DNA of 64,000 bases from Agelas oroides. Lineage: Eukaryota; Porifera; Demospongiae; Agelasida; Agelasidae. Location of the stretch: positions 6,012,627 to 6,076,626 of the forward strand of contig OX422201.1 of assembly GCA_949130485.1 (NCBI GenBank). Direction: 5' to 3'. The translations under genes were made by a program, and so were the position numbers. Below the pieces are notes generated by a model. It did no database searches and was not told the origin of the DNA. It saw only the letters and a program-made list of their open reading frames with translations. This document shows, piece after piece, positions 11,201 to 23,200 of this stretch (position 1 is its first letter; each line of letters opens with the position of its first letter).

Positions 11201-14200
11201 GACGCGCTGGAGGGAGACACTGGGGGTGGAGCTCTGAGCAACAACACCAGTGACATCTGTATGTATGTGCATGTGTAGAGTGGTAGAAGAGAGAAAGATA
11301 ACATACGGAGCATTGTACATACAGAGGATTGTGAGGGCTGGTGGTTGTCTGGTGGCCATAGTTGTGGAAGAGGTCTGGCAGCTCAAGGCAAGAGCCCTGG
11401 GTTTGATTCCTCGTAACTGCCGGCTTTTGACTTTCTAATCCACCTCATAACATCAAAATGTACATACATGTATGTATGCACACCAGGGTTCTCGCTAGAA
11501 ATCTACTTCCAAATGGTGCATAGTACGATAGTCAGGTATGAAACACCCTCTCTACACACCTCTATATATTGGTGGAAAGCCAGGATAGTGACTGCTATGG
11601 GCAAGGTTTAGGAAGTGATCCAAATGGTGCTGCAATTAACCAAATGGTGCAAAACCATTTGCTAAAGGCCTAGTGAGAACCCTGATGCATACACATGTAA
11701 GAATCTTGTACACACCTTTTGGCCTATTGGCAAGTCCCTTGATCTTGTTCCACTCGGCTATCTCCTTTGCTGGGTCCCTTGACTTCCGCTTTAGCTTGAA
11801 CCCCTGGACAACAAGCACGTTTCAACACAGTTAAAGGTAGACTAGTTCTCCTTATCGTCATTCCCAGGCCTCCACCAAAAGTTTTATGGCTGGCAGTACC
11901 AGTGACCCCTGGACAACAAGCACATTTCAACACAGTTAAAGGTAGACTAGTTCTCCTTATCGTCATTCCCAGGCCACCACCACAAGTTTTATGGCTGGCA
12001 GTACCCGTGACCCCTGGACAACAAGCACATTTCAACACAGTTAAAGGTAGACAAGTTCTCCTTATCGTCATTCCCAGGCCACCACCACAAGTTTTATGGC
12101 TGGCAGTACCCGTGACCCCTGGACAACAAGCACATTTCAACACAGTTAAAGGTAGACAAGTTCTCCTTATCGTCATTCCCAGGCCTCCACCAAAAGTTTT
12201 ATGGCTGGCAGTACCAGTGACCCCTGGACAACAAGCACATTTCAACACAGTTAAAGGTAGACTAGTTCTCCTTATCGTCATTCCCAGGCCACCACCACAA
12301 GTTTTATGGCTGGCAGTACCAGTGACAAACAAGCTGTGTTAAGGCCTGGGGACAAGACTAGCCTTTCTCTGCATGTTTGGTATACCTTCTTTGCTTTGTT
12401 CTCAGCCTCTCACGCCCCCAGTTTTCATTGCTGGTGGAAAGGTGGGGGCGTGAGAGGCTGGGGGCGTGAGAGGCTGGGGGCGTGAGAGGCTGGGAACAAG
12501 GCTAGTACCTTCTTGATCTTGAGTCTAGATCTTGGTGTCCCCTGCAGGTAGTCGATGAGCTTGCTCTGTTGTGCTATGGTGGCCTGCATTCTAGTCTGCT
12601 GGACATGGTGGGCTTGTGCCACGCTCTGCTGCTCCATCAGCAGCCTCTCCCTTGCCTCTGCTACTTGAGACAGCTGTGTTTCCCTGTTCTGGGACTCACT
12701 GAGGAGTTTCTGGTGGGACGCCTTCGTCTTGCCATGCTCACGGCCCAAGGTGTGGAGCTGGTGAGGGGGTACAGAGGTGAGGGTGAGGGGAGCAATGAGC
12801 AATGAGGTGCAGTGGTGAGAGTGAGGGGGAAACAGGTTAGGGAAAATGGCACTGAAGGAGTCCAGAGATACATGTAAAGACAAGGGAACGGAGAGGTAGG
12901 GAATGGGTGAGGTGAAGGTGAGGGAAGCAGTGGTAAGGATTCAAAATGACGCTGGATTACGTTCAAACGTGAACACAGTGGAACTGGAAGATAACACAAG
13001 TGTGTAAGAAACGTAGGAACACTCAAGGCGTACATCATCATAGAGCTTTGAGGTGAGGGCTTTCTCTGTGTCAAGCTCTTTCTGCAGGTCCTTCAAACTG
13101 AGCTGCTTCAACTTCACCTCCCTCTCAAGGTCAGACACCTGCAACAGGATATAACAACAGTATCAGCGTCTTGTACACACTTTGTAGATCCACCAGGGAC
13201 GCTTCTACGCAGTGCAAATGAGCGTCACCTTGATGGAAGTTCAGCACTTTGAACATACAAACGAAACACATGACGAAATAATCTGCAATTTCTGCCCAGG
13301 GCTGCCACATACTGTCACATCCAGCATTTCCACACACACTAGGGACATTGATAACTGCCTCGCAGCATACATGTAGTTTTAGCACTACACGTGGTATTGT
13401 ACATGATGCTATGCTTACTAATTATGTTACATGTACTGTCCAACCTTGTCGCTGTATTTGGAGGCGAGCTGCTTTTGTGTGACTAGTTGCTGGCGCAGAC
13501 ACTGGATCTCATCGGAGTGAGCGGCGGCTGCCTTCTCCAGAGTGGAGAGCACCTCAGTCACATGCTGCTCAGCTGCAAGCCTATGGGAGGGAGAAGGGAG
13601 GAAGGGCAAGTTGGTTGAAGAGGGGATGGAAGTGGAGGGTGGGTGACTGGGCAGGAGGGTGGAGGAGGGATTTAGTTATATATACAAAACAGATGGTGTA
13701 GTTCACCTTAATTGCTTTTCCTTCTCTGCAGCAGCGAAGGCACTGTCCAACCTTCCTTCCGCCATCTCAAGATCACCCATAACCGTCTCCCTGCATGCAT
13801 GTGTCCACGTAACTAAAATCACACCTCTTCCCCAAACAATTCGCAAAATACACTGTATATGCATTCAGTGCATTCAGGAGCAATATTAAGACCAATCACG
13901 TAGAAGAAATAGCCCTGAGCCCAGGTACATGTAGCACAAGTAACAACAGCTTGGTGGGGGGGGGGGGGGGGGGGAGGCTGGGAATGAGCCATGTGAAGGT
14001 ACAAGGCTCATTTCTGGTCAACAAATGTTCCTCTTAAGCTGCACGTTACAAGAACAGCTTGGTGGGGGAATGTGCATTACAAGAAGGTGCTGTTTCCCAT
14101 TTCTACATGTTGGACTACAGTCTCATACTTGACGGCCCTCCACTGGGCCTCCTGGGTCCTGCTCTCCTCCATGGAGGATTTGGCTTCAGCCAGCTCATCC

Positions 14201-17200
14201 TCCAGTGACTTCACCTTCCTCTGGAACAGGGCAATGCTCTGCAGAGGGAGGAAGAAGGTGATACACCAGTGCATTAACATGACAGAGTAAGGACTGACCA
14301 ACTCCTGGGCCTCCACTTGCTTCTTGGTGTCCCTGAGGGCACCCTCAGCTGCTCTCTGTGCAACCACTGCCTCCTCCTTTACTTGCTGAGCTTGTTCAAC
14401 TTCACTGCTCATGTCCTATTAAGGAGGACAAGAGAGAGGAGGAGGAAGAGGGGAGGAGGAGGGGAGGAGAAGAAAGAAGGGGAGAAGAGGAGGAGGAAGG
14501 TGAAGAGAGGGGAGGGGGAGGGGGAGGGGAGGGGGAGGGGAGGGGGAGGGGGAGGGGGAGGGGGAGGAGGGGAGGAGGAGGGGAGGAGGAGGAGGAAGAG
14601 GAAGGTGAAGGAGGAGGAGGAGGAGGAGGAGGAGGGGTAGGGGGAGGAGGGGAGGAGGAGGGGAGGAGGAGGAGGAAGAGGAAGGTGAAGGAGGAGGAGG
14701 AGGAGGAGGAGGAGGAGGAAGAAGAGAATAATGTCGGACATCCACTTGACAGTAGCGTACTACTACTATCCATCCAGTATGTGTGTTGAGTATCCATTCT
14801 ATATACACGAGAGAGGCTAGTACATGTGTAGACATGTACCACATTGTGTATTATCCACCCCCATGAGTTCACTATGCAGCCACCCACACCTTGTTGGTGT
14901 TGTGGAGAGACCCGACCTCCTCCTCAAGGTTGCCCAGCTTCTTCTTCACCTTCTTCAGCGCCTTCAGCTCCTCCATCACCTGCTGGTACCGCTCCTCACA
15001 GCTGCGAGCAACAACCTGGAGAAGAACAACCAAAATGCTCTTCACTGTTAATCCCTCATTAGTGGTGGCCCCCAGAAACTTCCATTAAATTGTTCTTCAC
15101 TATTCTATCAGTAGTGGTAGCAACAGAAGCCCTTGAGTGGTAGCAACAGAAGCGCCTTGAGTGGTTCAATTAGTAATGCCACAATACTGTATAAGTATCA
15201 CCATAGTACAAATCTATACTGGAAAATATCATGAGTTTGTTGCCGTCTGTATTGTTACGAGTGCGCAGCACGAGTAACAATACAGACGGCAACAAACTCG
15301 TGCTATTTGTATTGAGTACTGATGCAGATTCTCACGTGACTTGTAGTAAAAAAACACTGCAGTATTGATATCTCGTGATATAACATTGCATATTGACATG
15401 GACAATCTAGCTAGGTGCATAGAACACAAACAATGCAAAGACAGCTTCACTACACAGCAAAGCACAAGCCAGTAGTCGTTATGTATTTCTCATAATCTGT
15501 TTTAGTACATACTACATGTATGTAAATTGTTGGGGGTGCAGTCAAACGTCCTGCCCCATTGTTGCAAAGTTTAAAATTGTGAAGATTCTATTTTGGCATG
15601 ATTGGAAACAAAATTTGAATTGCAAAGATTTCCCACAATACAATAAAACTGTTATTACATTTGTATGTCTACTGTAGTAGCTCTAGACTGCATACATGAA
15701 GACGAATGGACAGACTGAAGGAAAGAGTGTACTACAACTGACCTCTGCCTTTGTGAGCGAGGTTCTGAGGGTCATGTTCTCCTGGTCTGTCTCCCTCTTG
15801 GCCCTCCGCACCTCCCTCATCTTCTCCCCCTGCTGGATCACCATGTTCATGACCTCGCTCACCTTCTTCTGCAGGGAGCGCACCTCCTCACGCATACGAG
15901 AGTCATCCTCCTTCCCCTTTGCCTTGAGCTCTTCCATTTGTGTCTCAGCCTCCTCCAGGGCAGAGGTCTTAGCTGCCAGCTGCGTCTGGAGAGAGGACAC
16001 AGTTCCTGAGAGGTGCTGCTTCTCCCCTTCCAGCTCACCGACACGATTACTGAGAGCTTTTACGCTGGAAGGAAATGGGAGGAGGGAGAAGAAGGAGAGG
16101 GGAAGGAGAAACAGAGAGAGGAAGTGGGAGAGGGGAGCGAAAGGAGAAAGGAGAGGGAAGACATAGTGATGGCTAGAAACCCTCTCACCGACCTTCACAA
16201 ACTGAGGGAGGGTCAGAGGTCTAGCTGGCACGTGTATGTCTTTGGTTGGTGAGGGTACCTCTCTTCAGCTGAGGACTCATCAGCAGCTGCTTTCAATCTC
16301 TCCATCTCGGCAAGCTTTGCCTCCAGTGATTGCTGATCAGAGGTTAGCTTACCAAGGGTCTGAACATAGATGGTAGAGTGGAGGAAATCCGTGATAATTT
16401 TATCGTACAAGTACGTGTCAGCCACATACGTGACATACCTCTTCACGAGTGTTCAGTAGCTGTGTCTTGCTGTTCAGGTCAGTCTGGATCTTTTTACAGT
16501 CTGTCTCCAGCTGTTCTCGGTCCTGGCGCAACTGGCTCACCTCTAGCTCCAACTCCTGAGGAACAAGGATGGTGGGTATATTTGGCTACATCCCAGGTAC
16601 ACAACACACAGAGTAAAGCCGTGTACACACCAACCATATCTTCCAGCACTACCCTCCTGGGCTTGACTAACCCAAACGCTTGGGCTGACCTGGAGTTGCT
16701 TGTTCATGTTGCATTCGTTGGTTTCCAGCTGCTGGTTCTGGCTACTAGCTTCCTCCAGCTGACCCTCCAGGTCCTGGGCAAAGTGGAGGGAGGGAGGATC
16801 TTGATAAAAAGTGCCAGTGATCTAACACTGGTACACAAACAATTCTTGATGACAGGGAAGTAGAAATGTTAGCCTCATTCCCAGGCCCTCCCTCACAACC
16901 TGGGAATGAGGCTAAGAAAAAATGTGCTAATCTGCTAGCTTCATTTCCCCCCACTCAGCTCCCACATGGAAAGTTGGGTGGGATGAAACTGGGAATTAGG
17001 CTACTGATCCGGCAGAAGTGCCAGCCAGCTGACGCTACGGGACGGACCTTCACCAGGCTGTTTAGGTCATTGTTCTGGGTCTGCAGGGCCTCCATCTCCC
17101 TCGACTGTGCCTCCACCTTCTCCTCGAGCTCAGACACAGCCCGCTCCGCATTCTCACAAGCTTGCTGCAAGTAAAGGCAACATCAAACAAATGAAAAAAT

Positions 17201-20200
17201 TTTACAGAGGGACAAAAACTCATGATTCTTGCAGATGCTACTGGTCACATGCTCTTATTACTAAAATAGTTGAGCTTGTGGTCAGAAAAACTGCTACTAG
17301 CCTCGTTCCCGGGCTGTCATGGACAATCAGAAAGTAGCCTGAGAACGAGACTAGTTAAACCATCACTGACATTGCGTACTAATCTACCAATACATCTGCA
17401 CATGACTACAGCACATACTGTGCAATTTATCACCTGGGTTGTTTCCAACAGCTTCTTCATCGCATCTTTCGTACTTCCGTTTTCAGCACCCAACTACAAG
17501 TACAACACAGAAACACACTGCAAACCTTCACAGGCAAGTTGCTTCAAAATGGCAGTCGTTATATTGTCACTAGCTACTGGTAAAGTCCTTCTAGCTGGGC
17601 AAGATTGTAGCACACTCGCAACACCCACTTTTAGCACACAGCCTTGTTCGCAGGTTCTCCACACATGCGAACCAAGTGAGCGAAGGCCTACAAACAAGGC
17701 TACCTGATACCCTCTGCAACAACATTTCACATGGTGCACAACAGCAAAGTTTGTTGTTATGGTGAAAGTGAAGGCTATCAACTGTTGTAGTGAAAGGCTC
17801 TCTAAGGCTAAGGAACAAGGCTACAGTGAACTTCCATCTGCTGAAAGGAAAAAGAAGATTTTGTCAACTGCTCTTGCTAACGTGGCAGGCTGGACTTGAC
17901 CAGGAGGTGGGTAGAGCAGAGAGTAGGGACTGGCAGGGTGGCACTTCACTGCTGCACTTACACGCGCTTGCTGCAGTTCAAACTCCAGCTTTCTGCAGGA
18001 GCTCTCAGCGGCCTTCAGCTTCTTGGAGGTCTCAGCAAACCTTCCATGGGCCTCCATCAGACGATCTTGCATGTCTGCTTCTTTCGCTAGAGAGTCCTTC
18101 GTCACCTGGGAGGAGAGGAAGGAGAGATAAAGGGGAGGGGGATGGGTAGTGACAATATCCCAACCTCAAAACATTGTGTGATACAAATTTATGCCCTGAG
18201 TATCTGGGCTACAGTTTTCTACTATCAATTCATACACGGTAATAGGAAGAATTTTGTTCTAGGTGCACAGTGGAAGGTACCTTTGCAAGTTTGCTCTGCA
18301 GTGCAGCCACGTCCTTACTGCTGCTCTTCTTCACATCAGCCAACTTGGTCTTTAGCTCAGAGACCATCGTCATGGCTCGGCCATAATCCTACACACACAC
18401 ACACACACACACACATAAATACATACATGTACATACATATATTATACACAATATATATATATGCATATGCACAAGAGAAAAATTCTCCCAATAAGTAAAT
18501 TTCACCAGGTAGTGAATAATGAACAACTCTAGACCACACTACACAACTGTTCTCACAATTTAAACAGATTAATGCTTGAAGTTGAATAGTGTACGATGCT
18601 GTTCCAACATGACTGCCAGCTACAAACACTGAACCAGTATTTCACCAAAACATGGCGTCCACAAACAGCTGATTATGTAACAGTAAGAACTAAACCTGGG
18701 GAAGCACACACAACCGAACAAGTCTCAAAGAGAACTCTGGTAAATTTTTTCTTGACTAGAACTTTCCACAATACAGTACGAATACTAACTAATAATAGCT
18801 TCATACTAATGACAGCGGGGCAAAATGAGCACAGAAAAACATGGAACAAAGTGGGCAAATGACAACAGTGTAGGAACAGAGGTCGGGTGCCGCACCTGTT
18901 GTGTTCTGTAGAGGTCCTCCTGGAGTCTCCTGGCTCTCTTGCTGGCCACGACCCTGTCTTGCTCCAGCTGCTCAAGAACAGAGCTCACCTCGCCCTGAGT
19001 CAATCTACACACAACAGGAGAGAGGGGAGGACATGGCTCAAATAGGCTGTGTAGTGCGTCTGTACTTACATACACCATATTGGTAGAAACAACAGCCTGT
19101 CTTGTCATGTATAGTTCTTAGTTGATACAGCTTTAGAGAAAGATGAAGCACGTGTAAGTGAGTCACCACACCTGCTAAATAAGAACTTGAACACCTCAAA
19201 CCATAAAGATGGCAAGATTTTTTTGTGATTGTTGACACAGGTGCCGGACCCCTCACTGCCAGCTCAGTTTCTCTACCAAGGTGCAATCAGCCCTACTTCA
19301 ATTTTTCTTTGCAGCTTTCAAATTTCAGTAAATTCCTTAATACTATCTTTACTTGTGCTAATGGGATCTCCTCATTGTGCTTCCCCACCCCCTCCTCTTC
19401 CACTCACTTTGCCTCACTCTCCCGGAGTTCTTGAGCGATCCGGCCCTGTTCCCGTACCTCTGCCAACAGCTCCAGAGCCTTCGAGTCTGAGTTCCTGCGT
19501 TCTGAAACCTCAATCTCCAGCTTACGATGGTAGTCCTGAGAGAAGACAATCAGTTTGTGTGGCAAATATGTACCCACCCACCCTGCTTTGTTCATTACCT
19601 AGATCGTGATTTCACATGTGATTAGTGAAAATCAGGTAGTCAGGAATCCTAGTCTAACCTCTAACATTTTCTTACAAAATGTGGACAAGTTTTACGCTTT
19701 CTTCTCTTGTCACAGTAATACACCCCTACCCTCCTCTCAGGATAAAAACATGACTGTATGGACCCCCACTGCATTTAGTGTCTATCCACATTACTATACC
19801 TTCCTTCCCCCTAGCCAGTGTCCTCCACCACAGCTATCATCGCTTGCCGTACGGATAACAAGGACTGGGAACGAGGCTACCTTCCCCCCCTCCACACACA
19901 CACACACACCATGTACATACCTCAAGCTGGCTCTGGTAGATGACACACTCCCTCTCAAACGACTCCTTCCTATCCTTCATGTCCCTCAGCTCACGCTGTG
20001 TGCTCTCCAAGGCCTTCTGTAGCTCCTGCACTACACTAGCATCCACACTGGAACCAGTCTCTGTACTGCTGTGACGGGGGAGGGGGGGAAAGGTAACAGC
20101 ATTCTGAATCATGCAACTTACAATAACTGAATATGATAGAGCCATGCATGGCAGCAACATACATTGCACACTTAGTCTTGATTCCAAGATTTCTGGAATG

Positions 20201-23200
20201 TAGATTAGTTGATTCTTCATTACGAGTTGATTCTCACTGCAAGCATATATAAATCCTTGACCTCCACTATGACATATTACCATGGAAACCGGACCCTCAG
20301 AAAGAGGCCTATTGACTAACTAATAATAGCATGTAATGTGCCCCCCACATACCCGCCAGTTGGAGAGCTGTATCTTGTGAAGGTGAACCCGACAAAGGGG
20401 AGGGTCTTTCCTGAGGACTCTCCCTGGTCCCTGGAGAGAAAGTCTTGAAGACGCTCCTCCTTTTGTGGCTCCAAGACGTCAAAGTTGGAGGTGTCATCAG
20501 GGCCAGCAACAGAGGGGATGTAGGGTGGGAGAACTGGAGGGAGAGAGAACAAGGGCTCACTACTCCTTTACTCCCTCTCTCCTTCTTTCCTCCCATCTCA
20601 CTTCCTCTCTTCCACTCCTCCATGGCTCCCTTCCAGTCTAACTCCTCAGAAAAGGATTGTGATGAATTACAAGATGAATCATATGCTCACCACTGCCAAG
20701 ATCGTTCCAGTTGACATTGGCAAAGAAGGCATGGCACTTGATCCCCTCAAACTCCAAGCGGTAGCACCGATCTGTGAGCAGCTTCCGTATCAGGTTCTTT
20801 ACCTCCCCACTCGCCTCAACGTCAGCAGGAAATTTCAAACTCTTCTGCAAAGGTAAGAATCACACCCCACAGCGGTATAATGTATTGTGAGTGAAAAACC
20901 TTTGCAAGGTTAGGTTTTAGGTTGATTTAAGTACTTTTTTAATCTTATCTGCGAATAAGCTTAGTCCCCACCCCTGACAGTTTTTACATAAACATAGCGA
21001 CAATAACAGTCAGTTCATACACAGTTTGTCATGTGTGTTAGCAAAGCTGGCAAGAGACAAACATACAGACAGCCAGTATATGTGCATCCTGAGAGCTTGT
21101 TGACTCACATCTCACATTATAAACCATCCTAGCCGCTTGAACCTTCTGTCATGTATAGTGGACACTGTTAGGTAGCTGCCTCTTTACAGTCTTGTTCCCA
21201 GACCCCAGCCTCGTGCCCTTGGTGGGCAGGGAGAAAAAGAGCGCTGGTACGTATCTCTGGGAAATTAAGCGCATCCGCAAACAGTGGATACCAGGCTCTC
21301 CTTTTCCCCACCCACTGAGAGCCTGGGTACGACGCTACCCAGACCCCACCCAAGAGGAGAGGTGACAAGACAACTCCTTCATTACAGGCACAACTGTCAA
21401 CTTCCAACCACCTGTTGATAATGGTCCACATATCCCATGGCTATATTATGAGCGGGTTTCATTGCTGAGTGTGTTGCTAGAAAATTCATTTCCAAACAGT
21501 ATGTAATGCTTGATGCAGTTACATATGAATGTAAGGTTTCGTGGGAAGCTGGGTCAGTAACTGCTGTGAGCAGGATTTAGGAGGTGATCCAAATGGTGTT
21601 TAGCCTCATACCCAGGCTCTTTCTCGTAGAGTAAATGAGCCTGGGAACAAGGCTAAATAAACGGTGCTGTGCTGCAATTAATCAGATGGTCAAAACTCTC
21701 CAGTAAAGGCTCAGCAAGAACCCTGTTTCAGGGTATTTGTTTGTTGGCAATGCTGGAAGACACATCCCATGCTAGGCCTCGGATACCAACGATGGGAAAG
21801 CAGGCTATCCAACTGGCAAGCACAGTGTCTCAGCACACACTCCAAATAGTATTCATCACAAGGCACACCTGTACTGGCCAGTGGACCACAAACAAGGTTA
21901 ATGATATTCATAGCCTAAAGCCCACCTGGAGTGTCTCCACTATCAGACACCTACACAATCATAACGATATTCATAATGTAAGTCCCCTCAATGGTATTTA
22001 AAGTCCACCTCTCTCTCCCTCACTATCAGACACTGGTGTACACAGCCCTAATCATATTCATGACTAGATCACTTGAATGGCTTCAACTACACCCTTTTAG
22101 GGTGCACCTGTAAACACTAATGGCTCCTAGGAGCTTCACTCAAAGGCTAAGAGAAGCCCTTCTTCCACAAAGCAACCTTCTTTGGGAACTGTGGAGACAG
22201 CTTCTGGCTCCTTATGAAGCCAAATGACAGTGAATACTATTCTGTGGTCTCACTGGCACCCCTACAAGGGAGGCACATACAGGGATGCAGATTGACTATG
22301 AATATCATTATTAGTGCTCTATCTGATGGCCCAGGAGACAATTTAACCTATGAATACCATTATGGTTGTGTGGCATTGCCTGAAGTGTGAAGTATCCTGG
22401 TCCAGTTTTTAACCCTCGGCGCGCATGCGCAGCGAGGGTTACAGTACTTCGTTTGTCTGTCTGTCTGTCTGTCTGTGTGTCTGTTACAACTAGCTTGGCT
22501 CACCTGGCGGCTAAATCTCTGAAGTTTGGACGCAGATAGGCTTCAAACCAAACGAGGATGTGTTTAAATTGAGCCGATTTCGCCAAGAACGTTTCGTTCA
22601 AGAGTTATGCTGTGATTTGCTTGCCACGGAGTGCTATTCGGCCATATTCTAGTCTGAGAACGAGTTCACGCGCCCTGGTCTGGGATCCCGGGAGTGCAGC
22701 GCAGTGCCACAGTACTCCCAGGATCCCAGACTAGACCAGGGCGCGTGAACTTGTTCTCAGACTAGAATATGGCCGAATAGCGCTCCGTGGCAAACAAATC
22801 ACAGCATAACTCTTGAACGAAACGTTCTTGGCGAAATCGGTCCTCGTTCGGTTTGAAGCATATATGGGCAATACTGCTACAATATGTATGTACATGCATC
22901 AGGTCAATCATATCCAGGATTACCGCGCAGAGAATGTCCCACACATTCCCTGCTCACTACACACGCTCACTACATTAGGGAGGGGTTTGTTGGGGCAAGA
23001 TAAAGGGATACTAGGACAACTTGGGACACTGTTATCCTGTACGACTTTGTGTAGTCTCAGCTAGCTATCTAATGTACCATCATACCACATGAATTTCCTT
23101 CGCCTACTTAGCTATGTCCTGTGACTCTGCGTTAATACTACGTGCCGAGGGTTAAGCACTTCAGTGCTCTTCATTTTTTGCAGTACCACGAGCAATCAAA

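Larger units (their letters stand above)
12509..20068 (-). other. CIT: Coiled-coil exons of the citron kinase-like gene
   Basis: About 800 residues of Leu/Glu/Lys/Gln-rich heptad sequence lie in 18 small exons, several of them multiples of 3 (108, 144, 60, 117, 84, 117, 126, 117, 105, 249 nt), so exon skipping would keep frame. The exon at 20068 has two in-frame acceptors 3 nt apart (20068 or 20065). The coil ends with [12 protein letters not shown], the segment preceding the Rho-binding/C1 region in citron kinases. Confidence 0.8.

Noticed and set aside
11724-12342. 202- and 146-codon repeat frames on both strands
   Set aside because: Side effect of the 105-bp minisatellite. The adjoining citron exon uses another frame.
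14317-14887. Glu/Gly-rich and Ser/Pro-rich open frames on both strands
   Set aside because: They translate the homopurine tract in a citron intron and have no domain.
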